From the NCBI RefSeq assembly GCF_032118995.1, contig NC_092650.1, forward strand, positions 16,549,501 through 16,613,500: a DNA stretch of 64,000 bases. Reading direction: 5' to 3'. The notes under the pieces were generated by a model. That model was not told the origin of the DNA, searched no databases, and saw only the letters and a list, made by a program, of their open reading frames with translations. Position numbers and translations under genes: made by a program. The DNA comes from Asterias amurensis. Taxonomy: Eukaryota; Echinodermata; Asteroidea; Forcipulatida; Asteriidae. Positions within the stretch are counted from its first letter, which is position 1; every line of letters starts with the position of its first letter. Positions 49,501 through 59,103 of the stretch are shown piece after piece.

Positions 49501-52500
49501 ACCTATTTACAAACCGGATAATTCTGTAATTACAACCGAGTAACCGGATATTCTTTAGTATCCGAATATCCGCGGACGTCGGGCGACAACTGATATGAAT
49601 GTTTTGTCTGAATCCTTATGAAACTTCTATTAAGACAGCATAAAACAGCATAAATTAAGTATTTAACTATGCTCACCTCCGTGAAGAGTTAAAACAATGA
49701 CATTTCTGACGTAATTTGTTCAAAGATTACAAAAGTTTTCCTTCACGTAGAGTCAATCACGATCAAAAGAAAAAGCAAATCGCCATCTTTAAATTAGATC
49801 CGGTCATTTTTATGAATGAACCGAGTGACACTCTCTAAAACTAATATCAATCCGCCCATAAGATCTCATTCACAAACAAACAGCGCCCTCTAGCGGAAAA
49901 AAATAAATAAAAATAATTTTTTTTATTTTTTTATTTATTTTTTAAATAGCGCCCTCTAGCGGCGAAAAAACTATTCGAATATCCGGTTAATTTCGGATAG
50001 TTGGCCAGCGGTATCCGAATAACAAAATTTCACTATTCGCCCAGCACTACTCAGCAGAGATAATTTTTTCTAGAAAAAAGTCGACCAATCAAAGGCAGTG
50101 GACACTGCTGGTAATTACTCAAAATAATTATTAGCACAAAACCATTCTTGGTAATGAGTAATGGGGAGAGGTTGATAGTATAAAAACATTGTGAGAAACG
50201 GCTCCCTCTGAAGTAATGTGGTTTTCGGATGGAAGTAATTTTTCAAGAATTTGATTTTGAGACCTCAGATTTAGAATTTGAGGTCTCAAAATCAAGCATC
50301 TGAAAGCACACAACTTTGTGTGACCATGGTGCGACAAGGGTGTTTTTTCTTTCATTATTATCTTGCAACTTCGACGACCGATTGAGCTCAAATTTTCATA
50401 TGTTGAGATACACCAACTGTGAAGACTAGTCTTTGACAGTAACCAATAGTGTCCAGTGTCTTAATTCCAACTCGAATTTCATTATCAAGTTGGCAGTTTA
50501 GGAACTAGAAAACGGCCTCACAAGAAACAAACCCCAAATAAACATCTTATGCAATACACAAAGTGGTGAAACACAATCTTGTCTGTATTTCTCCTGTAGT
50601 CACTCAGCTGGCTGTGGCAAGCAAACCATGAGTGATGTGCAAAAAAAAAAAAATTGTATTCTGGGTTAACAACTTGATGATAGGCAACCCAAAAACTTGT
50701 TTGGCTTTTTTCCCCATGATTAACTGAAAAAAATTGCCTCTGATGGGCAAATCGTAGCCGGTTGCACTGGCCTACGAGTCGATCAGAATCCAAACGATCA
50801 TTAAATCTAGAGCAAAATCCCAACAAAAACATTAACCAATCTGAAGCTCTCGTATCTGTTGTTAACGTTCAAACAAAACCAGAAAGCAGTGGTTGCACGG
50901 AATATAAACACACAAAGTGTTGACACATCCGTTTTCGCTTTGTATCCGTAGTGTTGTGAAACCTCTCTTGTTTGACTGTGTACAATGCAGATAAATTTGT
51001 CACGAACCGGTTAATACACTTTAGACTACAGGTTCACATCCTGTTCTTGTCAATTTCTCTTGACCCCAAATTTACCTACGTACTATTATGTGCTTTCTCA
51101 GTCAGTTTCCGCTGAGGCTCACTACTTGTTACTTTAAAATGAAACTTTCAAATAAAATCTTCAACTCACGGATGACAGTGCCCAACGCTTACGGTGACGA
51201 TTCCTGAGAACAGATCGAGATAACGTTTGCCGTTCGAGTCAAACAGCCACTGCATGTAACCCTGGTGGAACATCAACGGTTTCTTGTAATACTCTAAGAT
51301 ACCTGGATTAATGTTGTTTGTCCGTACATTCCTTGCGGCGTCATAAGACATACCCTATACAGGAAGAGAAATTGGGGTAAGAGGAGTAGGCCTAGACGGC
51401 TAGTATACACATACATTGTATTGACTGGTAAATAGTGCATGTCTAGTCCAGAAGAGGGAAATAGGCCCTTCTTCTGGTCGGTCACAGGCTCAAGGGGGAT
51501 GGATAGGCATGCACTATTTACCAAACTATGCCAGTCCGTGTTTTATAACATCTCAGACTTAAAGCCATTGGACACTTTCGGTATTTCAGTATTGTCCAAG
51601 GCCCACACTTCGTGTACACAAACCTGTGAAAATTTAGGTTCAATCAGTCATCGGAGCCAGGAGTAAAATAGTGAACTTTTAATTTTTTTTCTGTTCCAAA
51701 AGTGTCAAATGGCTTTAAATGTGAATAAGAAAAGGTGACAGGTAGGGCAAAAGCAGGTGAATGAGCCAACAATGTACAAACTGACCTCATACTCTGTTGC
51801 TTTAAAGTCTGTATCAGGAACGGGAACAATGTCAGGCATTTGAGGCACTTTGGAGCGCTGACTGCTTACTACAATAAAATCAATAAAATGTTGTGTTAGG
51901 AAATGATTGCTGAGGAAAAATATTGCGTCCTTTTGTCTAGTTTTAATTATTAAAGACACTGGAACTTAATGTGAATAATAATAGTAGACCACGCAAACAG
52001 AGTTAAAGACACTGGACACTATTGGTAATTGTCAAAGACTAGTCTTCACAGTTGGTGTATCTATTATGCATAAAATGACAAACCTGTGAAAATTTGAACT
52101 CAACAGTCGATGAAGCTGCGACATAGCAATGAAAGAAAAAAAACACCCTTGTCACGAGAAGTTGTGTGCTTTCAGATGCTTGATTTTGCAAATCATTACC
52201 CCATATACAGGTACCTAAACATGACTTTAGTTTTGTTGAATCGCTCGCCCTTGGTGGGGTGGACTAAATTGGATTAAGAGCCAACCACTCAAACTGGTCT
52301 AGCTACAACACTGCCCTTGACAATTACCAAAGGTGTCCGGGGGTGGGGGGGGGGGGGCGATTTCTCAAAGAACTTAAGAACATAGTACTAACTTAGGACT
52401 AGTACTAGGATATATCAAAAACTTACTTAAAGTAGCTCGTCTGACTTGAGGTAAGACTAGTCTTAACTCTTTGTAAAATCCACCCCTGACGTTTAAATGA

Positions 52501-52642
52501 AAACACCATGACAAACAGAAATTCCCAACAAATCATTATTGAGCTCACCACTGAAAGGACTCGATTGCCGAATGAGCCCCATGAGGTAATTACTACATCG
52601 TAATCCCTTCATCTGAAGACGTACTCTACCGAGCTGATGCAT
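37526..52642 (-). CDS. AGXT2: alanine-glyoxylate aminotransferase 2, mitochondrial, 13 coding exons
   Basis: Class-III PLP aminotransferase of mitochondria; the family uses alanine with glyoxylate and also handles beta-aminoisobutyrate and dimethylarginines. Coding exons in transcript order: 52642-52549, 51868-51786, 51354-51170, 48491-48368, 47504-47410, 46192-46033, 44577-44449, 43545-43380, 42794-42735, 41741-41653, 40077-39928, 38398-38300, 37630-37526. All are GT-AG and in phase: 1539 nt, 512 residues plus TAA, close to the 514 I know for human. Residues 1-31 are rich in Arg, Leu and Ser with no acidic residue, as expected of a mitochondrial presequence. Landmarks: [28 protein letters not shown] (168-177, PLP phosphate region), [14 protein letters not shown], and [10 protein letters not shown] with the PLP lysine at 350. 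The first coding exon begins at a splice acceptor (exon edge 52651), so an upstream untranslated exon must exist. One family position differs: the helix reads FAESIQ where I expect FAEPIQ. Confidence 0.97.
37684..37794. mobile_element. MITE with GTTCATACTT ends, short
   Basis: TAAGCCTGGTTCATACTTTC / CAAGTATGAACTGGGCTATT; in AGXT2 intron 12, 54 bp from the last exon. Confidence 0.75.
38207..38276. repeat. GATT/GATC simple repeat
   Basis: About 17 imperfect GATT units just outside AGXT2 exon 12. Confidence 0.85.
38663..39020 (-). mobile_element. TTAA MITE family A (first of two back to back)
   Basis: Complete; its right TTAA (39021-39024) is also the left TTAA of the next copy. AGXT2 intron 11. 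Confidence 0.9.
39025..39560 (-). mobile_element. TTAA MITE family A, with a 166-bp insertion
   Basis: Starts AGGCAGTGGACCTATGTGAT; interrupted by another element at 39153-39318; right terminus worn (GACAATTATCAAGTG). Confidence 0.85.
39153..39318. mobile_element. short hAT-like element inserted in a family A MITE
   Basis: Ends CAGGCCTGATACTTC and GAAGCATACAGGCCTG are inverted, and ACATAG flanks both sides. The uninterrupted sister MITE reads AACATAGTGTTTGAGAAAG at about 38784, confirming the insertion point. The duplication seen is 6 bp; an ancestral 8 bp with two changes is possible. Confidence 0.8.
40167..40498 (+). mobile_element. TTAA MITE family A
   Basis: TTAA, AGACAGTGGACACTATTGGT, central palindrome, then a shortened right end AACTGCCT and TTAA. 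AGXT2 intron 10. Confidence 0.88.
40655..40800 (+). repeat. repeat with histone-type stem-loop, 40.7-kb copy
   Basis: Contains AGCTCTTTTCAGAGCT at 40730-40745 (6-bp perfect stem, TTTC loop) with ACACC before and AACACTCCTCC after. Flanks (CTGAAGAC, GACCACACC, ACTCCTCCGTAAGATATTT, TTGTACCTGCAAG) match the repeats at 7.1 and 7.6 kb. Sits in AGXT2 intron 10. Confidence 0.6.
41019..41329 (+). mobile_element. tRNA-Leu/Ser-like SINE with A-tail
   Basis: Head GTCATGGCCGAGGGGTTAAG (A box) and GGGTTCGGATCCCGGTCGTG (B box). Body includes GATGATACCCAAGCCTACAT and CACACCTTGAAGTGGCCTTC; ends GGCGACTTGCAT and a run of about 20 A. AGXT2 intron 9-10 region. Confidence 0.85.
41338..41564 (-). mobile_element. 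TTAA MITE family A, truncated by a SINE
   Basis: Starts inside the element (TCTGAAGTAACGTAATTTTT) right after a SINE A-tail and runs to ACCAAACGTGTACAGTTCCT and TTAA. Confidence 0.8.
41907..42374. mobile_element. MITE with CCCAATTTCATAG ends, 468 bp
   Basis: GGGCCCAATTTCATAGTGCT and AGCTCTATGAAATTGGGCCC at the ends; interior TGGTAATCCTGTTTTTATCA. AGXT2 intron 9. Confidence 0.8.
42868..42955 (-). repeat. short dispersed repeat (also at 36.6 kb)
   Basis: Second copy of the 36617-36705 repeat; AGXT2 intron 8. Confidence 0.75.
44937..45170. mobile_element. MITE with CCCAATTTCATAG ends, short
   Basis: GGGCCCAATTTCATAGAGCT to GCAGCGCTATGAAATTGG, with AAAACAGGATTACCAACC inverted within. AGXT2 intron 6. 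Confidence 0.8.
45373..45535 (+). mobile_element. TTAA MITE family A, left part only
   Basis: CCGTGGACACTATTGGT to CACCCTTGTCACACAA, then unrelated sequence. Confidence 0.8.
45638..46009 (+). mobile_element. TTAA MITE family A
   Basis: AGACACTGGACACCTTTGGT to CCAATAGTGTCCACTACCT with TTAA flanks; ends about 20 bases before AGXT2 exon 6 on the reverse strand. Confidence 0.9.
46438..46740 (+). mobile_element. tRNA-Leu/Ser-like SINE, second copy
   Basis: GTCATGGTCGAGCGGTTAAG head, B box shortened (TTTCGGATCCG), same body and GGCAACTTGCA plus A-rich tail as at 41.0 kb. AGXT2 intron 5. Confidence 0.85.
46840..47045 (+). mobile_element. tRNA-derived SINE of a second family
   Basis: CCTCGGTAGTCTAGTTGGTA (A box) and GTGGGTTTGAATCCCACCCG (B box), then GGGAAAGTACTGAGTATA. 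The acceptor stem pairs in only about 5 positions, so it is a SINE head and not a tRNA gene. A second piece lies at 46840-46920. Confidence 0.75.
47050..47297 (-). mobile_element. TTAA MITE family B, one end lost
   Basis: Interior (GAGAAAATAACGAGGAAACC, TTTCATGGAATAAT) and right end CCGAAAGTGTCCA are family B; the left end is replaced by SINE sequence. Confidence 0.75.
47678..48033 (-). mobile_element. TTAA MITE family A
   Basis: Perfect ends AGGCAGTGGACACTATTGGT and CCAATAGTGTCCACTGCCT, TTAA on both sides; the central palindrome is partly deleted. AGXT2 intron 4. Confidence 0.92.
48590..48957 (+). mobile_element. LINE-like 3' tail
   Basis: T-rich stretch ending in AATAAACGTTTATTGAATTG followed by an A run, preceded by TCTACAAGCCACGGCTTATC. 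This is the style of 3' end of non-LTR retroelements in marine invertebrates. No open frame remains. Located in AGXT2 intron 3. Confidence 0.4.
49109..49325. repeat. 44-bp minisatellite, about 5 copies
   Basis: Unit CACTTCAAGGTTATCATCAG plus GATTATTAGGAAACTCATGC plus TACT, nearly identical between copies, in AGXT2 intron 3. Confidence 0.9.
49392..50049. mobile_element. hAT-type non-autonomous element, 658 bp
   Basis: Terminal repeats TAGGCCTGGGCGAAT and ATTCGCCCAGCACTA, with a perfect 8-bp target duplication CTCAGCAG at 49384-49391 and 50050-50057. The interior repeats ATTCGAATATCCGG-type motifs and CAGCGCCCTCTAGCGG. No transposase. AGXT2 intron 3. Confidence 0.9.
50092..50460 (-). mobile_element. 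TTAA MITE family A
   Basis: AGGCAGTGGACACTGCTGGT to CCAATAGTGTCCAGTGTC, right TTAA at 50461; left target site mutated. AGXT2 intron 3, 42 bp after the hAT-like element. Confidence 0.88.
51563..51714 (-). mobile_element. TTAA MITE family B, short internal-deletion form
   Basis: Only the two ends survive (AGCCATTGGACACTTTCGGT and AAGTGTCAAATGGCT), with TTAA at 51559-51562 and 51715-51718. AGXT2 intron 2. Confidence 0.85.
52007..52340 (+). mobile_element. TTAA MITE family A, interior replaced
   Basis: Left 180 bp are family A; the end fragment GACAATTACCAAAGGTGTCC returns at 52318. A start fragment of another copy lies at 51951. Confidence 0.75.
52360..52490. mobile_element. TTAGGAC-rich palindromic MITE
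   Basis: CGATTTCTCAAAGAACTTAA to TTAACTCTTTGTAAAATCCA, with TTAGGACTAGTACTAGGA inside. Upstream of AGXT2 exon 2. Confidence 0.65.
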
Positions 52643-53059
52643 TGTGTTGGCCTGTCAAAGAAACAACAGTAAGGAATATTAATTTTGGTTTAACCCATTA
52701 ACACCAATGTGTGTTACCATCGTATATAGACCATGCCAACTCTGTTTACAATAAGTGTGACCTTGTACATTATTTGGGTATTCTGGCAGGCAAGATACTG
52801 CACTGGTCATTTGGGAAAGTTTACATTTTGTGTCATAATTTCCACATAACTCCAAGGGTTATGAAAGTAAAATCTGGACTACTTTTTGAGATGAGCCCCC
52901 TTTCATCATATCAACAGTTGATAAGAATTGGACAGTGCAATCTCTATAAAATATAACATTTTATGTTTTTTGTCCAGTGAGCTGTGTACAAATCATGCAT
53001 GCAGGAAGTCCAGGCTCTGTGGCTCTTTTGTAAACATGTGACGTCACAGGTCACATCGT

Positions 53060-53190
53060 CTATACTCAGTACTTTCCCGAATTCTGAGAAAAGAAATCCC
53101 AGGCATATGTATTACTCATTAGGGATTTTAACTCATGCCCTTTTCTAGCAAGACCATCAAGATTGCCCCTAGAGGCAGTTCAGAAAACAT
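53060..53190 (-). mobile_element. tRNA-derived SINE, minus strand, decayed
   Basis: Reverse complement has GGGCATGAGTTAAAATCCCT in place of the B box and the CGGGAAAGTACTGAGTATAG tail of the 46.9-kb family. Confidence 0.55.
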
Positions 53191-53804
53191 TCTAGCACTT
53201 TGAAAACTCCGGTTTGGGACGGTCAGTGTGTGTTTTAATAAGTTTTGTTATAGATTGCAACCATTCATCTGCTTGATTGTCCTGGAGCAGAAGGCAGCAT
53301 CAGAGTCCGTTTTGTCCCAGCAGCCAGTCATCTTTTTGTTTCTTGTCCCAAGTACATATGTATAGATTAGTCCCAACGGTACCTGGAACCATGTTACATG
53401 TGGTTTTGGGATGGCACACTTGTACACAATGTACTTGTTATACCTCTGTACAAATTGTGAAGTTTGATTGGTCGAGAACCAATCACATGCTGTGCAACAA
53501 ATACGCCTGTATCATGGCTAAAGATGCGCGCTACGCGTAATGCACAGTGCGCTGGGTAACATGAAAAGTGATATACACCGGTGTTCATCACCTTGATCGT
53601 TCCCACTGTTGGTCGATTTCAAGCGCTGTGTACGAAACACACGCGGGTTCGAGCGAACAGGTGAAGAATTGTTTCTTATTTGAACTGTTCGTCTGCTTAT
53701 TAAAACATGATTAAACTAAATGCACTGCTCCGTCTTAATAATGTTTGAAGATGACAACAGAACTTCGAGAAGAGGAATAACAATGTTACCAAGGTATAAC
53801 AAAA

Positions 53805-53947
53805 CAATTGTTGCACGCTGTGACTGGGGTCCATGGGTTTTGTACACCCTAGGTGGCAAATGGCACCCTCGGCCTCGCCTCGGGTGCCATTTTCCCCCTC
53901 GGGTGTACAAAATGCCATGGATCCCGTCACAGCGTGCAACAATTGTA
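53805..53947. mobile_element. foldback MITE, about 143 bp
   Basis: ACAATTGTTGCACGCTGTGA and its inverse at the other end, with GGTGTACAAAATGCCATGG inverted inside and a GC-rich centre GCACCCTCGGCCTCGCCTCG. Confidence 0.85.
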
Positions 53948-54030
53948 TAATGTTGTAGTGGGACTGTACAGGGTAGCTGCCCACTGTCAATGGTCCGGTG
54001 AGTAGCTCCATGGTCTGAGACACAGTTTAA

Positions 54031-54417
54031 GACATTGGACAGTCCGACACTACTCGTAATTGTCAAAGACTATCCTTCGAAGTTGGTGTATCTCTCTTGC
54101 ATAAAATAACAAACCTGTTAAAGTTTTAGCTAAATCAATCGTCAAAGTTGCGAGATAATAATGAAAGAAAAAAACACCCGTGTCACACGAAGTTGTGTGC
54201 TTTCAGATGCTTGATGATTTCGAGACCTCAAGTTCTAAATCTGAGGTTTCGAAATCAAATTCGCGGAAAATTAATTCTTTCTCGAAAACTACATTACTTC
54301 AGAGGGAGCCGTTTCTCACAATGTTTTATACCATCAACCTCTCCTCATTACTCGTAACCATGAAAGGTTTTAATGCTAACAGTTAATTTGAGTAGTTACT
54401 AATAGTGTCCACTGCCT
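54031..54417 (+). mobile_element. TTAA MITE family A
   Basis: TTAA, GACATTGGACAGTCC, central palindrome, CTAATAGTGTCCACTGCCT, TTAA. Confidence 0.9.
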
Positions 54418-54429
54418 TTAATGTTTAAA

Positions 54430-56460
54430 CAGTTTTCAAACCTGGCAAGCATGCCTGGTGGCTTGCACTGCTTTAACAGTGACCCCATAAATAACCATCC
54501 ACCAGATAGTTGTGTTGGCCCTTGGTGGAATAAAAATAAAATTGATTTATCGGTTACCACTAAAACTGTTCTAGCACAGTGACTGAGCTACATGCTGAGA
54601 ACAACAATACAAAATTTCTTTCAGCTTTGCAGCATAGCTACACCAAGGTTATTATCCTGGCATAGTGGCAAGCTAGAGCACTGGAAGCCCCTATTACTCC
54701 AATGTGTACTTAGCTACATGTAGGCCTATAATAATGACCTTAACCTTACCACTGCAAGCAGTCAAAGGTTGCTCGATGTATGACCATGGAGAAATAGACC
54801 TTCATCAAGCTATCAAGATCTTGGTCATGATGTTCCCTGTTTCCAATAACTGTAATTGATGCTTGGAACATTCATTGCACATGGCACCAAACTATTATTT
54901 CGTCCAGCCTCAGTTTGGTAACAATGAGTTGGAATGCTGTAAAATCCAGAAGGCCACACCATGATGATAAAGGTCAATAACGGTCTGACCATTCTCTGGT
55001 CCGATCCCTTGCTTTCTGAACGAACTCTGGAACCAATAATTGGGTCACCCTACGATCATGTTGGGGTTAGTACCATGTTAGTACCAAGTGTACAGGCGAC
55101 ACAACATTATTACAAGTTAGTTCCATTTCGCTCTGGGTTCTGGTAATTTTTTATTTTTTTCCCAAAAATATTTCATCAATGGTGTTTGAGTGTTAAGTAT
55201 TTATTAGACAATGAGGATCAAGCTCGTGCCCTTAGAATTTATGTCATGATTTTCGTAAGTGTTAAAAATGGAGAAACTTGGTGACTGGTAGTCGAAATTG
55301 TACGTGTTGGACCAAATTCGTGTTTGTTGTTCGAACCTCGTAACCCTCAGGCTCCGCCATCGGGAGGAGGGTTACGTTATCGCAACTATAAATTATTTTG
55401 CATTTTGCTAGGTTTCATTGATACATTATAATAATTCAAGGGTCATTGTTTGAAAAAACAAAACAAAAACATTACCAGGAGGGAGGAGTCAGTCATTCAT
55501 CGCTTATCAAAAATTGACTGACCGATTTTGCTTAATGGCCAATAGGCATTGTAGGAAGGAAAAGGAGCACTGACCGTGTAAGCCCCTTTTTTCTTCCCAT
55601 AGTACCTTTCGGCAATTCACAGGGATGAGAGTCAATGCCGACTACAAAGTTTGAAACTGGGACTCAAATCTTAGGGGGTACATTTTGTACATTGAAATGA
55701 GTTCTAGATTCCAAGGAGCTTTTGGGGAAGTGCTAGAGAAGCAAATGAAAGAGCATGTCTTATTTAATTTGGAGAATACAGCATTTTTTCATTACCAGGT
55801 AGACTTAGAAAAAGTCTGATATCCGACAAAAGACTAAAAAAAATCTCATCCCTGAATTGAGCGAAATCAGCCAGGTAATCACAGTAAGGTTTGATTCTGG
55901 GTCAATGTTTCTTACTGATTTTTTTTTGCTAGTATTTTTAAATAAAATTTCAACTTGTTTTTTTTTTGGGCACCCTGAATGTAAAAGATTATATATACAC
56001 AAAAAGGAAACCGCCAACTTATACCTAGGAAGGGCTAAATAATTTGAATCCCACTCTAGACAATTCTTTGTTCAACTCCCAAATACTAGAAAAACACCCT
56101 AAATATGAACATGATTTACTAACTTCTCAGTTTGAGGTTTCGCTATTGACCCCTTTCACGCACATCACACGCGGCGACTGATGCCACGCTCACCATGTTG
56201 GTGGTCAATAGGCTTACGTGTAAACGCCCCGTCACCTAAAAATGCGCACTTCATTGAATAACACACGTTGACATTAACCACCAAAATGGCGCATCCAAGA
56301 TTTATCTGATGACGACATCAGGTGAAATGGGTCAATAGTCTCCATGAACGATCGCAGAACGAACCTCATAATTCTAGGTAGACTCAGGAGTAACTGCCGA
56401 TAAAAAGTAAGTAGGCCTATTCTCAAGTAGAAATTTTTCCTCACAAGTCAAATAACATGA
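54430..56460. other. no gene seen (upstream of AGXT2)
   Basis: AT-rich spacer or first AGXT2 intron. Short frames only. No mobile element could be bounded. Confidence 0.45.
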
Positions 56461-56466
56461 GCTTAC

Positions 56467-56700
56467 CACGGTCAGCTACCTAGGTGAGAATTTTACGAAC
56501 AGCAGCAGTCAGCAGTTTTTCTGGTCCTCAAACAAGGCCCTTTAATGTCGGCAGACTTTTGCAACAAGTTGATCGAATCCAGCAACACAACGATTTCCTA
56601 CTCTGTGCTCTGTCACACTGAGCACCGACTCCTGGTGTTAGGGCTAGGCAACGCAGTCATTCATCTGCATCCTACTACTCTACAGTATACAAAAGGCTAA
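56467..56700 (-). other. candidate 5' untranslated exon of AGXT2
   Basis: The first AGXT2 coding exon is preceded by a splice acceptor, so a non-coding exon lies upstream (higher coordinates). A good minus-strand donor, CCGTG followed by GTAAGC, ends at 56467. A second candidate donor (CCAG followed by GTATTA) lies near 56886. I cannot choose between them; the upper edge given is a guess. Confidence 0.25.
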
Positions 56701-57783
56701 ATAAAACAAAAACGTATACCCATAGTATGGTAACCGTCCGTGTAACAGTAAACTGGTAAAGTGTAACTAGTAAAAGTTGTTGTATGTAACACCAGTTGCC
56801 AGTGGAGCACGACGTGTCACGTCCGTCAACTCAAGGCCCTGGTCACGGCTACAAGTTACAACTTATTATATAATACACAATGCATAGATTAATACCTGGT
56901 GGAACGGAATGATTTCACTGTCACGGAGATTTGGACCTGATAATGATTAAGGATTGCTGGCTGCAAGCGGTGTGTGTGGTTGACCCGACCGTGGGCTGGA
57001 CCTCCCCACAGTCTAGTCAGTGTCAAAACGTCAAAACAAGATAAAAATTAGATACATGTAAACCATAGTTGAGAGGAAGGACAGCAGCATGGATAAATAA
57101 ACTGCAACTGGTTGCAGCGCCCTCTGGCGTGTGAACAAGAACAGTCATTTTTTTTTTTTTATAAGGTTCGGGTGTGGGCGTCTCGACCCATGAGAAGGGG
57201 GGTGGGGGAGGTACTTAAAAGTAGTTGGCCCTATTGATGTCAGTGTCCTATAAAGGAGTATGTGTCGTTCTTATCAACACTTTATCTAGGGAATATAAAT
57301 GTGTGATGAGTCGGTCTGCACCTCGTGTTATGACTGGGTTGTCCATGGCAATTGCCAACAGTCGAGTGACGACGAAGTCCATTAACAACGGGCAACTTAT
57401 TTTCGAATGACCTCAAATTAATATCATAGATTATAATACTTGCATCGGGATGACAATTTCTTTTGGGGTTTACCTATGCATCGACGTGTGTTATAATAAA
57501 TAATTGTATGGAAAGTCGCATGCGCAAAGTATAACTTGTAATAAATCACATCATGGTCGGAAAGTGTTCTGTTCAAACTGAAATGTACATGTATAAGTAC
57601 CACTTTTTTAATAGAAAACATTCGTTGAACGTCTAATCAGTTCAGATACTACGTATTTGTACAAAATTTAAATTTAAGAAAACAAAATAATCTACTCTTC
57701 TGGCCGTGCCGACTTGTCTTTGCGGAGCGGGAGTCTATTATAAACAACATTTAATAAATAAGGAAAAAATAATATAATGTTAA

Positions 57784-58162
57784 AGGCAGAGGACACTATT
57801 GGTAATTATCAAAGACTAGCCTTCACAGTTGGTGTATCCTAACATATGCATAAGATAACTAACCTGTGAAAATTTTAGCTCAATCGGTCATCGAAGTTGC
57901 GAGATATTAATGACAGAAAAAAACACCCTTGTCACACGAAGTTATGTGCGTTTAGATGGTTGATTTCGAGAACTCAAGTTCTAAATCTGAGGTCTCGAAA
58001 TCAAATTCGTGGAAAATTACTTCTTTCTCGAAAACTATGGCACTTCAGAGGGAGCTGTTTCTCACAATGTTTTATACCATCAACCTCTCCCCATTACTCG
58101 TCACCAAGTTAAGGTTTTATGCTAATAATTATTTTGAGTAATTACCAATAGTGTCACTGCCT
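57784..58162 (+). mobile_element. TTAA MITE family A
   Basis: AGGCAGAGGACACTATTGGT to CCAATAGTGTCACTGCCT between TTAA sites. Confidence 0.9.
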
Positions 58163-58226
58163 TTAAGCGTCCCCGTCCGCTTCCATTTTTAGAGGCCGCC
58201 TGCTAAATTTTGTTCTTTCTTTTTAT

Positions 58227-58482
58227 AAATGAAAATACTTGCAATAATTTTAACAGTCTCAACAACAAAAACAGTGTTGAAAAACTAGCCCCAGCCATTA
58301 GTCTTTAATGTGTCTGGTGAACATTTTGAAAAAAGAAAAGCCTGAAAAAATACTTGCAAATGAAAATACTTGCAATAATTTTAACAGTCTCAACAACAAA
58401 AACAGTGTTGAAAAACTAGCCCCAGCCATTAGTCTTTAATGTGTCTGGTGAACATTTTGAAAAAAGAAAAGCCTGAAAAAAT
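58227..58482. repeat. 131-bp direct tandem duplication, 2 copies
   Basis: The segment starting AAATGAAAATACTTGCAATA at 58227 is repeated from 58358 with no difference that I can see until it ends near 58482. Confidence 0.9.
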
Positions 58483-58737
58483 TGCCCCTTCTCCCTTTTT
58501 CAAAGTGGGAGGGAGCTACACGTGTTTTTGTTATTAACCTTTACGTTATGCCAAGGCTAGCTATTAATTCAGGTAATATCAACAATTTTGTTTTATCATC
58601 CCGGTGGTGCTTTCAAACATTACAATAAATTATGCCACTTCACAAAGAAAGAAACAAGATCACAAAAACAAAAATCCGTCTTCCACAAACATCAACGACA
58701 TGACTGTGTATTACAATTAAGACAATGGACTTGAAGA

Positions 58738-59040
58738 CAATGGACACTATTGGTAATTGTCAAAGACCAGTCTTCTCACTGTATGTATATCAACATAATA
58801 TTATGCATAAAATAACCAACCTGTAAAAATTTGAGCTCGATTGGTCGTCGGAATTGCGAGATCAGATCCGATGTCTCGAAATCAAATTAGTGGAAATCTA
58901 CTTTATTTCAGGGGAAGCCGTTTCCAACAATGTTTTATACTTATCAACCTCTCCCAATTCCTCGTTACCAAGTAAGGTTTTATGCTATTGAGTAATATTA
59001 TTATTACCAATTTATTATAATAGTGTCCGATATCGTCCTA
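58738..59040 (+). mobile_element. TTAA MITE family A, diverged
   Basis: GACAATGGACACTATTGGTA start; the central palindrome is largely missing; end TAGTGTCCGATATCGTCC. Lies about 60 bp beyond the forkhead stop codon. Confidence 0.8.
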
Positions 59041-59103
59041 AAGGTAATGCCTCTCTTTGGGAATACAAGAGTTTGAAACAAGAACATTAATTGTTATCAT
59101 CTG

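Noticed and set aside
53716-54066. 116- and 107-codon frames as genes
   Set aside because: They cover the foldback MITE at 53805-53947, whose arms make mirror-image frames.
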